From Pseudoalteromonas sp. XMcav2-N (GTDB taxonomy: Bacteria > Pseudomonadota > Gammaproteobacteria > Enterobacterales > Alteromonadaceae): a stretch of 64,000 nucleotides of DNA. Both the position numbers and the translations under genes were made by a program. Every line of letters starts with the position of its first letter. Positions within the stretch are counted from its first letter, which is position 1. The notes below the pieces were generated by a model that saw only the letters and a program-made list of their open reading frames with translations, was not told where the DNA came from and searched no databases. The stretch is taken from the NCBI RefSeq assembly GCF_024124545.1, contig NZ_JAMXSF010000004.1, positions 186,001 to 250,000 of the forward strand, in the 5' to 3' direction. Of the stretch, positions 1-9,668 are shown one piece after another.

Positions 1-531
1 CCGGGCGAACGTTTTGGCATTGTACCGGTAAAAAAGAACTTATGTTTCTGGGCTGGTGCCTGGCGTTCAGTAATTGAGAAAAACCGACCTGGAAAATCCT
101 TGTATCATGAGTTAAATCAGCGTTTTAGTTCTTGGGCTGAGCCTGTTCGGTCAGTGCTCAAAGCGGCTGATACTGACGCGATACAGCGTATTTTCGTGCA
201 TGATTTGGATACACTGCCATATTGGCACAGAGATAATGTTGTACTCATTGGTGATGCGGCTCATGCATCATTGCCGACCTCGGGGCAGGGGGCCTGTCAG
301 GCACTGGAAGATGCCTGGCACCTGGCTGGACTGATATCAAAATATGATGACCCATCAGTTTTGCTGAGTACATTTTATGAGCGGCGTATTGCCAAGGCAA
401 CGGCTGCACAGCACAGTGGCCGGCAACTGGCCAGGCAGATTTTCTTTGCACATCATGATAGCCCAACAGAGCGCTCGCCACTTTCCGTGGCAAAGCTGAA
501 TCAACTGTGGATGCAGGGGTTAGAATCCTAA
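1..531 (+). CDS. FAD-dependent monooxygenase, C-terminal part (cut by window start)
   Basis: The reading frame is open from base 1, so the true start lies outside the window and a TTG near position 100 is not a convincing start. The visible 176 residues contain the motif GDAAHASLPTSGQGA, the second FAD-contacting signature (GD motif) of the aromatic-ring hydroxylase / UbiH-like flavoprotein monooxygenases, followed by the usual helix (ALEDAWHLAGLI). Enzymes of this family use NAD(P)H and O2 to hydroxylate small, often aromatic, substrates. The substrate cannot be told from this fragment, and no pathway neighbours are visible on its upstream side. Confidence 0.85.
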   Translation, partial: PGERFGIVPVKKNLCFWAGAWRSVIEKNRPGKSLYHELNQRFSSWAEPVRSVLKAADTDAIQRIFVHDLDTLPYWHRDNVVLIGDAAHASLPTSGQGACQALEDAWHLAGLISKYDDPSVLLSTFYERRIAKATAAQHSGRQLARQIFFAHHDSPTERSPLSVAKLNQLWMQGLES

Positions 532-597
532 AAAAGCCGTGGATATTGCTGTTGATGAAATAGCGTGTTGGTTACGGTTTTATTGTTGCAGTAACCG

Positions 598-858
598 CTA
601 GCAGTCGGGTGGATCTCCCTGATCTTCTTTGCGCTTGCGTTGTTCCTGCTTTGCTTTGGCGACATTTTTGAACACGGGTGGTGGGATGGGAAACAAAGAG
701 AGTAATGGAAAAATCGCCATAACCAGGTAGGCGGCTTTGGGCATGCCTTTGGCCCACCTGACGATCCTAACCAGGCACCAGAGGCAGGTTACAACCAGTG
801 TGAAGAGCAGCGCCACTCGCATGAGCAGGTCAAATAGGGTGAAACCGTCGGTGTCCAT
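598..858 (-). CDS. Small membrane protein, unknown function
   Basis: This 86-residue protein has two hydrophobic segments (about residues 10-33 and 43-60) joined by a short basic loop, and a highly charged C-terminal tail rich in Lys, Glu and Gln. The topology is that of a small inner-membrane protein with cytoplasmic ends. A good ribosome binding site (AAGGAAC) stands about 8 bases upstream of the ATG, which supports real translation. I do not recognise the family. It is convergent with the monooxygenase and shares no operon with it. Confidence 0.6.
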   Translation of the reverse strand: MDTDGFTLFDLLMRVALLFTLVVTCLWCLVRIVRWAKGMPKAAYLVMAIFPLLSLFPIPPPVFKNVAKAKQEQRKRKEDQGDPPDC

Positions 859-1171
859 AGTCTTTGTTCCTTTAAGTCAGATAGGATACGAGATAGGGAC
901 GTGGCGGCGAAAAATCAAGCAGCTTGTATTACATTGAGATTATTTAAAAAATTTTAATTTTGCATGTTTTTAAGTGTAAGTTAATCCATTTTTCGTATTT
1001 TATTGTTGATTTTTTGTGTTGCTCAGCGCATCATATCGTCAGATTGCAAAGATAATAATGGAAGCACTCATCCTAATGGAATAGGAAATCGCATCGTACA
1101 ATGGACGTGGATGTGTCATTACTTTGTGTTGTATTAGCCTGAATTTGGATGAACCGAACGAGTTTATTACC
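859..1171. other. AT-rich intergenic region upstream of the secreted Calx-beta protein
   Basis: About 310 bases without a supportable gene. It is AT-rich, especially around 940-1010, and probably carries the divergent promoters of the small membrane protein (minus) and the secreted protein (plus). I see no RNA gene, repeat or clear terminator in it. Confidence 0.4.
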
Positions 1172-2677
1172 ATGCTAAAAACATCACTTTCTTTGATTGC
1201 CCTGGTGGCGTCTTCCGTTTCTTCCGTGAGCTTCGCAAATACCTGTACCGGTCAGCTATATGGCATTAATGCAGGGCGTGGCGATGTGGGGATCTTATTT
1301 GGTCTGAATGAGCAAAATAACAGTGCGTTTGCTCAGACCCTGGCAGAATTTAGTGCATCTGCACTGGCCTACGATGACACCAGCAAGCGAATGTACTATC
1401 TCTCCGCCCCGAGGCCTTTTGAATATCAGGTTGACGTGAGTCATCTGAACCTCAGTGCTGAGCAATTAACACACTTACCGATTGAAGGTAAACGCTTTAA
1501 ATATCTGCGCCTGGCCTACTATGACTTTGCAACTGACACCCATACTGTGGTTGGCAGGAGCTCTCAGGTATTGAGTATGGTCTATGATCCTGAGCGCGAT
1601 GCGCTGCTTGGTACCGATTTTAAAAAACTCTATGAGATTAACAAAAATACGGGTGAGGCGACAGAGCTGGGTGCACTGGGCTCGCTCAAAGGTAAGTTTC
1701 GCGGCGATCTGGTGATCCAAAATGGCAACTGGTACCTGATCACCAGTCGCAGTGTTTATCAGATAGATAAAACCACCTTCCAGGCAACCAAGCTGGCAAA
1801 TCACAGCCTGACTGCGGCAACCGGGGCTGCGTTGAATCAGGCCGGTGACATAGTGGTCAGCCGCACGTTGATCAACGACTATGGTCACGTTAACCGTTCT
1901 AAGCTCTATAAGCTTAATCCACAATCAGGTAATACGTGCTTGCTTGCTACCGTGCCGGTCAGGCTTAATGATTTGGCGGTGAATACGGATCAGCCTGTTG
2001 CCTGTTATACAACACCAAGCTGTGAGACAGATCCTGAACCGACCTTTACGCTGGCGCCGCTCACAGATACTGTGCCTGAAGGTGGGCTGCTGCAATATCA
2101 GGTTACCCTGAGTCACCCTTACTATCAGGATGTGGTACTTGATGTCAGCGTCCTGGATGGCACGACGTCCGCGGATGACTATACGGCGCCGGTTTCCAGT
2201 ATCACCCTTGGCGCCGGACAAACGAGCGCGACCATAGAAATCCCGACCCTTGATGATGCAACGCACGAAGCCAGTGAGACACTCACTTTACAGCTTGATG
2301 GCGCGACAAATACCAGTGGTACAGCCACATTGAGCGGCACAATTGAAGATAATGATCCAGCCTGTGTACCAGATGACTACACGCGCATTCATTATCAGTT
2401 TGTCAGTGAAAGTGCAGGTTATAACAACGACTGGGGGATCAGGGTTAATGGCAGTTACGTTAAGTTGCTGGATGAGTACGGTGGTGCGGGCAGCTATGAT
2501 GTGATTGACGGCGCCAGTTACGACTATGTGTTGTCAATCAATGGCAACCCAAATCAGTTGACTTCCAACTACCGTGTATATGGTGATAAGCAATTCTGGG
2601 AAGATCAAAATGACCGCGATTACAACGACTTTGTGTTGAAGGTCTGGACGTCCAGTATTCAAAAAGGCTGTGACTAA
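1172..2677 (+). CDS. Secreted protein with Calx-beta domain and DUF4114-like C-terminus
   Basis: I place the start at the ATG that opens a typical signal peptide (MLKTSLSLIALVASS, cleavage near SFA-N); the frame runs 16 codons further upstream, but that extension does not look like a signal. The mature protein, of about 500 residues in total, has three parts. Residues about 25-285 look like a beta-propeller with repeated strand patterns. Residues about 290-395 form a Calx-beta domain (VPEGG, then SADDYT, ending IEDND). The last 100 residues end in DQNDRDYNDFVLKVW, the acidic calcium-type signature of DUF4114-like domains. These features suggest a calcium-stabilised extracellular or surface protein. 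Its role is unknown. Confidence 0.75.
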   Translation: MLKTSLSLIALVASSVSSVSFANTCTGQLYGINAGRGDVGILFGLNEQNNSAFAQTLAEFSASALAYDDTSKRMYYLSAPRPFEYQVDVSHLNLSAEQLTHLPIEGKRFKYLRLAYYDFATDTHTVVGRSSQVLSMVYDPERDALLGTDFKKLYEINKNTGEATELGALGSLKGKFRGDLVIQNGNWYLITSRSVYQIDKTTFQATKLANHSLTAATGAALNQAGDIVVSRTLINDYGHVNRSKLYKLNPQSGNTCLLATVPVRLNDLAVNTDQPVACYTTPSCETDPEPTFTLAPLTDTVPEGGLLQYQVTLSHPYYQDVVLDVSVLDGTTSADDYTAPVSSITLGAGQTSATIEIPTLDDATHEASETLTLQLDGATNTSGTATLSGTIEDNDPACVPDDYTRIHYQFVSESAGYNNDWGIRVNGSYVKLLDEYGGAGSYDVIDGASYDYVLSINGNPNQLTSNYRVYGDKQFWEDQNDRDYNDFVLKVWTSSIQKGCD

Positions 2678-2685
2678 TAAGTCCG

Positions 2686-2704
2686 GGACTGCCTCAGGCA
2701 GTCC
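2686..2704 (+). terminator. Weak hairpin after the Calx-beta protein
   Basis: An 8-bp perfect stem (GGACTGCC / GGCAGTCC) with a TCA loop begins nine bases after the stop codon. The downstream U tract is poor, so it may be a weak terminator or an mRNA-end stabiliser. Confidence 0.4.
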
Positions 2705-2875
2705 TGACTCGTTTGTGAGGGTCGGTTATTCGCCTTGTATAAAAGCGTGATATTCCTGGCCCAAATGCCCTGGCGATTGCTCACGTTATACCTCTGTGTC
2801 ATTGCCTTGTAAAAAGCCTTTGATGGCATACCATAGCGTCATAGGCTTCTTATCTTGCAGGCTGTTTAGTTCACT

Positions 2876-3202
2876 CTATATATGAACTGCAGACCAGCGT
2901 CGCATCTGGTTCGCAACCGAGAGCGCAGTATTGTCGTATATTTTGATCGGCTCAGGGGCAACGATATGAGTGTTTGTGCGCAGGACCTCCAGAGATTTCG
3001 CATACTGTTGATTGGCATACTCTCCCATACCAAACATGCTGTTGAGATGGGCCTCAATCATTTTCTCCAGCCAGGCATTACTGTATTTTATTGCACAGAG
3101 CTCAGGTTGTGGGGTCAAATCTTCTGCTTCAGTGATAAGTTCTGCAGGGATAAGACTGAACTGCTCAAATGGGTAATGTTGAATGTGTGCCCAAAGAGAC
3201 AT
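2876..3202 (-). CDS. Hypothetical protein downstream of a DinB-like gene
   Basis: This 108-residue soluble protein has no signal peptide and no motif I recognise. It lies 17 bases after the DinB-like gene on the same strand and is probably in one transcript with it. No strong Shine-Dalgarno precedes the ATG, so translation may be coupled. A shorter overlapping frame on the plus strand is less convincing. Confidence 0.45.
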   Translation of the reverse strand: MSLWAHIQHYPFEQFSLIPAELITEAEDLTPQPELCAIKYSNAWLEKMIEAHLNSMFGMGEYANQQYAKSLEVLRTNTHIVAPEPIKIYDNTALSVANQMRRWSAVHI

Positions 3203-3219
3203 TGGTATTATACGAGCTG

Positions 3220-3765
3220 CTATATCTGGATGTCGACATTGCCAATGAGCAGCAATAGATCTGTATCACCTATATCTTCATCCAGTTGAGAAAAGAGAGT
3301 AGAAACTTGCCCCCTGTGATGAGTCTGATGATTAAAAAAGTGCACAAGCACGCTACTCAGAGGCTTGCTGAAAACAACGCCTTTGGTATTTCGGTAGGTC
3401 AGGGGGGTGTCTAATTCGGATTCTTGTAGTTCACTAATAAAACATAAAATGTGTTTGTCGAGCCACTGACGATGTGTAGTCAGGCTAGTCAGGTCTTGAA
3501 AAAGGCACTGGTCCAGACTGGCGGGGTCTGGTTGTTCCAACATGGGTTGCAGAGCTCTGGAGCAGGCAGCGTTCGAAGCAAAGCGCTTTAGCCAGATAGT
3601 GTCAGCCACCACAAGATGGTTTAAGGTGCCCAGTACCGAGCCAAAAAAGGCACCCAGGTCCTGTTTTAATGCCCCTTCGCTCAGACGTGCCGCTGCCTGA
3701 TAGACTCTTTGATTCATCCACTGGTTGTAGTCGGCGAGTAATCCGAACTGAGTAAGTTGGTTCAT
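3220..3765 (-). CDS. DinB family protein (four-helix bundle, putative metal site)
   Basis: This 181-residue protein has the DinB/YfiT-like layout: an N-terminal helix (ADYNQWMNQRVY), a histidine in LNHLVVADTIW near residue 50, and the paired histidines of HFFNHQTHHRGQ near residues 140-150. In the family these three histidines bind a metal ion. Some members are thiol-dependent S-transferases, but the substrate of this one is unknown. The start is well placed, with AAGGAAAC upstream. It is probably co-transcribed with the small hypothetical gene that follows. Confidence 0.85.
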   Translation of the reverse strand: MNQLTQFGLLADYNQWMNQRVYQAAARLSEGALKQDLGAFFGSVLGTLNHLVVADTIWLKRFASNAACSRALQPMLEQPDPASLDQCLFQDLTSLTTHRQWLDKHILCFISELQESELDTPLTYRNTKGVVFSKPLSSVLVHFFNHQTHHRGQVSTLFSQLDEDIGDTDLLLLIGNVDIQI

Positions 3766-4003
3766 AGCTGTTTCCTTCAGAATACCTGAGCAGAGTTATA
3801 AACCACTGTGAGCTGATAACACAAGCCTTATTCAGATTCATCATCCTGTAAAAAAACTGCGCTAGCGCAAGCAATTTTTTTTCGACTCAGCTAAAATACT
3901 CGGTTATACGTTATTCTCAGCCGTGCTGATTGCTGTGGTGTCTGTAGTGGCACGTAAAACACAGGTTTGCGCGGTGTTCTTTGCTCAATGACACGGGGTT
4001 TGT

Positions 4004-4567
4004 ATGTCTGACAAGTGCTATATCACGGCGCAACAATTACTTGAAGATTCATTTCGACTGGCGGCTCAGGTTTATGAAGACGGCTTTCGTCCCGACTTTA
4101 TTATCGGTATTTGGCGTGGCGGCGCGCCTATCGGTATTGCGGTTCAGGAGTATTACGATTACAAAGGCATAGAAACAGATCACATTGCTGTGCGTACCTC
4201 GTCTTATTATGGTATTGGCAAGCAGTCGAAAGAGATCAAAGTGCACGGTTTGCACTACATTATCGAGAACGCAAATGCCGGCGATTCGTTGCTAATTGTG
4301 GACGATGTATTTGATTCTGGTCGCAGTATTTATGCGTTACGTGAAAAGCTCGAAGAGCTGATGCGCCTGAACCTGCCAAAAGATATTCGTGTTGCTTGTC
4401 CGTACTACAAGCCGACAAATAAAAAAGTCCCTATGACGCCGGATTATTTTATCCATGAGTCGGATGAATGGTTGGTCTTCCCCCATGAGCTGTCAGGGCT
4501 AACACCAGATGAGCTGATCGCCGGAAAATCAGACTTGGCCAATATCAAAGACTTATTTACTAAGTAA
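4004..4567 (+). CDS. Phosphoribosyltransferase (hypoxanthine/xanthine type)
   Basis: This 187-residue type I phosphoribosyltransferase has the PRPP-binding loop VDDVFDSGRS at about residues 98-107 and the early WRGGAP loop that contacts pyrophosphate. It most resembles the short hypoxanthine/xanthine-guanine phosphoribosyltransferases, which salvage a purine base plus PRPP into a nucleotide in the cytosol. The exact base specificity is not evident. It stands alone, closed by a strong terminator, with tsaD-like and LPS genes elsewhere, so context does not narrow the substrate. The presence of inosine-guanosine kinase nearby fits a purine salvage theme. Confidence 0.8.
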   Translation: MSDKCYITAQQLLEDSFRLAAQVYEDGFRPDFIIGIWRGGAPIGIAVQEYYDYKGIETDHIAVRTSSYYGIGKQSKEIKVHGLHYIIENANAGDSLLIVDDVFDSGRSIYALREKLEELMRLNLPKDIRVACPYYKPTNKKVPMTPDYFIHESDEWLVFPHELSGLTPDELIAGKSDLANIKDLFTK

Positions 4568-4587
4568 ATCGGGTCGACTAGTTCGCT

Positions 4588-4624
4588 AAAAAGCCGTACC
4601 GGCAAACGCCCGTGCGGCTTTTTT
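4588..4624 (+). terminator. Rho-independent terminator
   Basis: The arms AAAAAGCCG and CGGCTTTTT enclose an 18-base loop region and end in a T run. It lies 20 bases after the phosphoribosyltransferase stop codon. Confidence 0.85.
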
Positions 4625-4683
4625 GTGGGCGCAGATCTGTTACACTCGCGCTATTGTGCTTTTTGATATGATATTTGCTCTCT

Positions 4684-5613
4684 ATGACTACAGCTACGCC
4701 CGATTATCAGGCCATTTTGCAGCAGGTTGCACAGCAAGTGCAGCCCTTGTCCCATCAGGGAAAAGTGGCCGATTATATTCCCGCTTTGGCTGAGCAACCA
4801 CTGGGACAATTTGCCATCGCCTTGCACACCGCCGACGGGCAGACTTATAGTGCAGGTCACTGCGATAGCCGCTTTACCATTCAGTCTGTCTCCAAGGTGA
4901 TGACTCTGACGCTCGCCTTGCAGCGTTATGGCGATGAACTTTGGCAGCGGGTAGGTAAAGAGCCGTCGGGCACGGCATTTAACTCATTGACTCAGCTTGA
5001 GTTTGAAAATGGTATTCCCCGTAACCCTTTTATCAATGCCGGTGCCATTGTTACCTGTGATGCGTTATTCAGCCGTCTGAGTGCGCCAATCCATACTATG
5101 CTTGAGAGCTACCGCAGCCATACCGCCAATCCTAAAGTGGGGATCAACAAGGTGGTGGCACAGTCAGAGTATGATCACCGCTATCGCAATGCTGCCATGG
5201 CGTATTTGATGAAGTCATTTGGCAATTTTGACAACCAGGTTGAAGAGGTACTGTGGTCGTATTTTAACTTTTGCGCCATTGAACTGAATGTATGTGAGTT
5301 AGCCCGCGCGTTTTCTTACCTTTCAACCGGTGGTGTGTGTCAGCAAAGTGGTCAGCGGGTGTTGAGCACACGTCAGACTCAACAGCTCAATTCTCTTTTG
5401 TTTACCAGTGGGTTATATGATGCCGCCGGAGACTTTGCATATCGGGTTGGTATGCCGGGTAAATCCGGGGTATCGGGTACCATTATTGCGGTCGCGCCTG
5501 AGCGGTTTACAGTGGCGGTGTGGTCACCTGGACTAGATAAAGTGGGGAATTCCGTGGCTGGGATTGCTGCGCTTGAGAAGCTGGCTGAAAAACTGGGTAC
5601 CGCGTTGTTTTAA
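4684..5613 (+). CDS. glsA: Glutaminase
   Basis: Hydrolyses L-glutamine to glutamate and ammonia (EC 3.5.1.2). The 309-residue protein has the serine-dependent, beta-lactamase-like fold. The Ser-x-x-Lys pair is visible at Ser68-Lys71 (QSVSKVM), together with the family blocks FENGIPRNPFINAGAI, the KSFGNFDN stretch and the C-terminal GKSGVSGTIIAV. Length matches E. coli YbaS/YneH (308-310). I chose the ATG at 4684 over a TTG nine bases upstream. It is convergent with gsk and the two share a bidirectional terminator. Confidence 0.95.
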   Translation: MTTATPDYQAILQQVAQQVQPLSHQGKVADYIPALAEQPLGQFAIALHTADGQTYSAGHCDSRFTIQSVSKVMTLTLALQRYGDELWQRVGKEPSGTAFNSLTQLEFENGIPRNPFINAGAIVTCDALFSRLSAPIHTMLESYRSHTANPKVGINKVVAQSEYDHRYRNAAMAYLMKSFGNFDNQVEEVLWSYFNFCAIELNVCELARAFSYLSTGGVCQQSGQRVLSTRQTQQLNSLLFTSGLYDAAGDFAYRVGMPGKSGVSGTIIAVAPERFTVAVWSPGLDKVGNSVAGIAALEKLAEKLGTALF

Positions 5614-5629
5614 CCGAGTGCAGAGACAT

Positions 5630-5659
5630 AAAAAATGGGAGCCGTGGCTCCCATTTTTT
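5630..5659. terminator. Bidirectional terminator between glsA and gsk
   Basis: A perfect 14-bp stem (AAAAAATGGGAGCC / GGCTCCCATTTTTT) with a GT loop. It has A and T runs on both flanks, so it can end transcription from both convergent genes. Confidence 0.95.
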
Positions 5660-5664
5660 ATTAT

Positions 5665-6969
5665 TTACTGGTCCCAGTACGTCTGTTCCAGTGAGTCTTC
5701 ACGTTCAGGCAGACCGCGTGACAAGCGTGGCGAATGCTGTACTAATACTTCGTAGCTGGCTCGGTTAGCATATTTGCTGATCTGCGCCAGAGAAGAGTAG
5801 GTGATGGCATGCTGCTCATGCTTAGCCGAATTGGGTACGTTGATCTTGTGGTACACATTGGCTGACAGGTCATGCAATACCGCAGCCAGTGCGCAATCCC
5901 CTGCACCATTGGTGTTTTTGATGGTGTCTGGACCACCCATGTAAGGGGCGGTGTGGCTGTAAGCTTTAATTGGCTTTTCGCAAGCGCTGCGACGCATTGC
6001 CCGTGAGAATTCATACTGATTGAATTCAGGAATGGCACCAGGCAATAGCGGGTATTCGGTTTCGCGTTTCTTCTCATCATCGACGTAACCGGCCATAAAC
6101 AGGCCTTTTGGTCCGGCCGTACAGATCACTAAATCTACCCAGTCCAGTGCTTTATCGGCGGCCAGCAGTGGATCGTCAAAGCCGGTGATGGCTTCGCCTT
6201 CTTCCTCGTTCATGGCAAGAATATCGACGTGTTTTTCAACAAACTCAGCCCACCAGGCGGGGTCTTGTTCGATCAGAAACTTAGTGCCGAGCGTGAGTAC
6301 GACAGGCACACCTGCATCGTTCGCGTACTTCACAGCCTGCATGGTCGCCTGGGTCATGGTTTCTTCGCCAGAGGTGCGCATCAGGTAGGCACTGATCACT
6401 AAAGCTGAGGCATTCTCAATCAAAGACTTGTCAATGGACTCTGGCTTGAGATGATTCATCATACCGGCACTGATCGCGAAAGTACGTTCGCCACTGTCGT
6501 CAATCAGGGTAAAGCAACGGCCGATAGGACCGGGCACTGGTTGCAGGTAATCGAGATCGACGCGGCTGGAAGTGTTACACAAAAACTTGTAGGCATAGCT
6601 GCCTATTTGAATGTTTTCGCTCATAACGCCCAACAATACCGAACGGCTATCCGCCAGCACGGAGTAGTTGTGCATCGTGTTCCCTATGGTGCCGCCAGCA
6701 AATTCATAGTCAATCATGTCATCACGTTTCAGGCGGTCATAGAGCGCGTTGGTGACATCATTGTCTATCACTTGAGACATACCGCGTTGCAGCCCAAACT
6801 CATCAAGGAAGGCCTGATCAACCTTAGCTTCGATGTCTACTACGATCTGGTCTATACCACAAATGTAGTTGCGTTTAAGTCGGTCGACGACGTGTAACTG
6901 GTTAATTATAGGGTCTTTATCTTCGACTGGAAAATAATGTTTATGTCTTCTGCGGCCCGGAAATTTCAT
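5665..6969 (-). CDS. gsk: Inosine-guanosine kinase
   Basis: A PfkB/ribokinase-family nucleoside kinase that phosphorylates inosine and guanosine to IMP and GMP with ATP, a purine salvage step in the cytosol. At 434 residues it has exactly the length of the E. coli enzyme. The C-terminal PfkB signature is present as NTNGAGDCALAAV, with the catalytic Asp in GAGD, and the N-terminal substrate region contains GTIGNTMHNYSVL. It sits between divergent tadA and convergent glsA as a single-gene unit. Confidence 0.95.
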   Translation of the reverse strand: MKFPGRRRHKHYFPVEDKDPIINQLHVVDRLKRNYICGIDQIVVDIEAKVDQAFLDEFGLQRGMSQVIDNDVTNALYDRLKRDDMIDYEFAGGTIGNTMHNYSVLADSRSVLLGVMSENIQIGSYAYKFLCNTSSRVDLDYLQPVPGPIGRCFTLIDDSGERTFAISAGMMNHLKPESIDKSLIENASALVISAYLMRTSGEETMTQATMQAVKYANDAGVPVVLTLGTKFLIEQDPAWWAEFVEKHVDILAMNEEEGEAITGFDDPLLAADKALDWVDLVICTAGPKGLFMAGYVDDEKKRETEYPLLPGAIPEFNQYEFSRAMRRSACEKPIKAYSHTAPYMGGPDTIKNTNGAGDCALAAVLHDLSANVYHKINVPNSAKHEQHAITYSSLAQISKYANRASYEVLVQHSPRLSRGLPEREDSLEQTYWDQ

Positions 6970-7106
6970 GTTTTACCCGTGTGTGTTGAGCTCGTCAAAT
7001 AAAAAAAGCGGCGAATTATAGCTTAATTTGATGTCAATGAGCCATGGCAATTTGCTAATTTTAGCAATATAACTGTCACAGTGCGCAGTTCGCGACAATA
7101 CGCTAG

Positions 7107-7816
<710 letters not shown>

Positions 7817-7917
7817 CGTAACCTCCATTTTGAGTGAGAGAACAACTACGCGCGACAGCTATAGCATAATAGTATGTCAGCTTAATGACAGAGTCAGGAT
7901 ATAATACCGGATACTTA

Positions 7918-8079
7918 ATACCAATTTCACTTAATACCTGTTCAATTTGACGGAGCAAATATGGCGCTAACGGCGTTAAAAATTTCTTATTTAGAACAAC
8001 TAAATAGCAAAATTTTTGCCTTGTTATCGACCCTATTTTCTCGCCTCAAAATAGAACACTTAATTAAGCAAATTGGTAT
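7918..8079. repeat. 162-bp MITE-like intergenic repeat, copy 1
   Basis: Begins ATACCAATTT and ends AAATTGGTAT, giving 10-bp perfect terminal inverted repeats that continue imperfectly (CTTAAT on both sides). A second copy of exactly the same length lies in inverted orientation at 40246-40407; by eye the two differ at about 8 of 162 positions. No reading frame of useful length is inside. It lies 18 bases downstream of the mltF stop codon. No clear target-site duplication is visible. Confidence 0.85.
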
Positions 8080-8097
8080 AACACCGTGCCTGGCAGA

Positions 8098-9486
8098 TCA
8101 GTTGGTTGGTTGCTCTGAGTCTTTATTGACTTGAAGGGCCCCATTGTCATCTAACCAGATCAGGGCGTCGTAGTACCGGCGAATATTATCCACATAAGTT
8201 ACTGCCACATCGCCGCGCGCATATCCATATTTTGTCTTTCGATAGTAGCGCTTTTTGGTGAGCAGTGGTAGTCGTTTTTTCACCTCGGCCCAGCTCATCG
8301 GGTCTGCGCCCTGGCCTTCGGTCAGCTTACGTGCATCATTCACATGACCCCACCCGACGTTATACGCAGCCAGTGCGAACCAGGTTCTGTCTGGTGCACT
8401 GACCTGTTTGGGGATACGGTTGATGAGCTTACGCAGATAGCGGGCCCCGCCGCGTATGTTTTGTTCGGGTTTCAGCCTATGAGTTACGCCCACCTGTTTA
8501 GCGGTACGTTGGGTCAGCATCATGATCCCACGCACGCCTGTGGGAGACTTGGCTCTGGGGTTCCACATGGATTCCTGATAACTCAATGCGGCCAGTAAGC
8601 GCCAGTCGAGCTGGTGTTGCTCTGCATATTGGATAAACCAGTCCTGATATTTGGGCAGCGTGGCTTTACTCGCTTCGACAAAAGCCAGGGTGTTGACATA
8701 ATTAAAGCGTTTGACATGACCAAAGTACTTTTCTTCGAGTGCCGCCAGCTGTGCAGAGTGTTGCATCTTGGCAAAAAACGGTGGCAGTAACGCGAATAAT
8801 GAGTCGTCTTTATCACGACGCAGCACCCAGGCAACCGGATCGGCCTGAGTGACTGAAAAGGCAATACTGACATTGGGGTGATAGCGCCGAAACAGTGCCA
8901 GGGAGTGCGAATCGACAACGGTATACTGAACGTCACCATCAATGATCCCTTGCAGTAATTCTTCCTGGTCCCGGTCATCGACGCTCTGCCAGCTCAGCTC
9001 GGGATATTGCTGCTGCGCAGTTTGTAAAGAGATAACATGGTGACTGTCAGCCAAAACGGTGACGGGGCCGCTCAACTGAGCAAAGTTACGTGGTCGGGTA
9101 TTCCCTTGTTTAAAGACTAATTTTTGGCTGATCTCCCGATAGCTGGGGCCAAAACGAAAATGGGCAGCACGCTGCGGATGATAACTGAGCCCGGCAGCAG
9201 CAATGTCCAGATCGCCGCTTTGCAGGCGCTCAAACAGCTTTTTCAGACTGAAAAAAGGCACCATCTGTAACTCAACGCCCAGTTCATCAGCAAACTGCTC
9301 TGCCAGCTCGTATTCAAACCCCTGTTCACCGCCAATGCCCTGATAAAAGGTGGCGGGCCCAACCAAAGTGCCAATGCGGATCACTTCCTGCGTTTTGATC
9401 CGTTGTAACTGAGTGGCAGGTATTTTTTCGCAGCTGCTCAATAACAACAAACAGCACAGTATCAGCACAGAGGAAAGCAAACGCAT
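8098..9486 (-). CDS. mltF: Membrane-bound lytic murein transglycosylase F
   Basis: Cleaves peptidoglycan glycan strands to 1,6-anhydro products at the outer membrane inner face. The 462-residue precursor has a lipobox (LLSS-Cys19) with Glu at +2, consistent with outer-membrane lipid anchoring. Residues about 35-265 form an SBP_bac_3-like sensor domain, and residues about 285-430 the SLT catalytic domain, with Glu305 in the SYQESMWNP motif and the following SPTGVRGIMMLT. The architecture matches E. coli MltF, whose sensor domain regulates catalysis. It stands alone, divergent from purL, as is common in gammaproteobacteria. Confidence 0.95.
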   Translation of the reverse strand: MRLLSSVLILCCLLLLSSCEKIPATQLQRIKTQEVIRIGTLVGPATFYQGIGGEQGFEYELAEQFADELGVELQMVPFFSLKKLFERLQSGDLDIAAAGLSYHPQRAAHFRFGPSYREISQKLVFKQGNTRPRNFAQLSGPVTVLADSHHVISLQTAQQQYPELSWQSVDDRDQEELLQGIIDGDVQYTVVDSHSLALFRRYHPNVSIAFSVTQADPVAWVLRRDKDDSLFALLPPFFAKMQHSAQLAALEEKYFGHVKRFNYVNTLAFVEASKATLPKYQDWFIQYAEQHQLDWRLLAALSYQESMWNPRAKSPTGVRGIMMLTQRTAKQVGVTHRLKPEQNIRGGARYLRKLINRIPKQVSAPDRTWFALAAYNVGWGHVNDARKLTEGQGADPMSWAEVKKRLPLLTKKRYYRKTKYGYARGDVAVTYVDNIRRYYDALIWLDDNGALQVNKDSEQPTN

Positions 9487-9615
9487 AAGTGACTTTTGGC
9501 TCCTTGGTTAAAAGAGGGTGGCAGAGGGTCCATGCTCGCAATTAACGGCGCTTTTGTGAAGGGGCTTTTTTTCGATAATTGCTAAATTTGAGTTAAATAA
9601 GGAGGCCAAATCGAC

Positions 9616-9621
9616 TATAAT
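9616..9621 (+). promoter_or_regulatory. Candidate -10 element for purL
   Basis: TATAAT lies about 48 bases before the purL ATG. No good -35 hexamer stands at 17 bp, and no PurR-type palindrome is evident, so the promoter may depend on an extended upstream sequence. Confidence 0.35.
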
Positions 9622-9668
9622 AGCGGCCCAAAATATCGTTCAATCCTTAACCCCGGATGAAAATACCT

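Noticed and set aside
1475..1924. 149-codon minus-strand frame opposite the Calx-beta protein
   Set aside because: A shadow of the coding strand with no ribosome site; the plus-strand frame has signal peptide and domains.
4049..4255. Small frames inside the phosphoribosyltransferase gene on both strands
   Set aside because: Shadows of a clear conserved gene without translation signals.
6451..6897. 148-codon plus-strand frame opposite gsk
   Set aside because: Lies wholly antisense to a well-conserved gene, with no start signal or recognisable protein.
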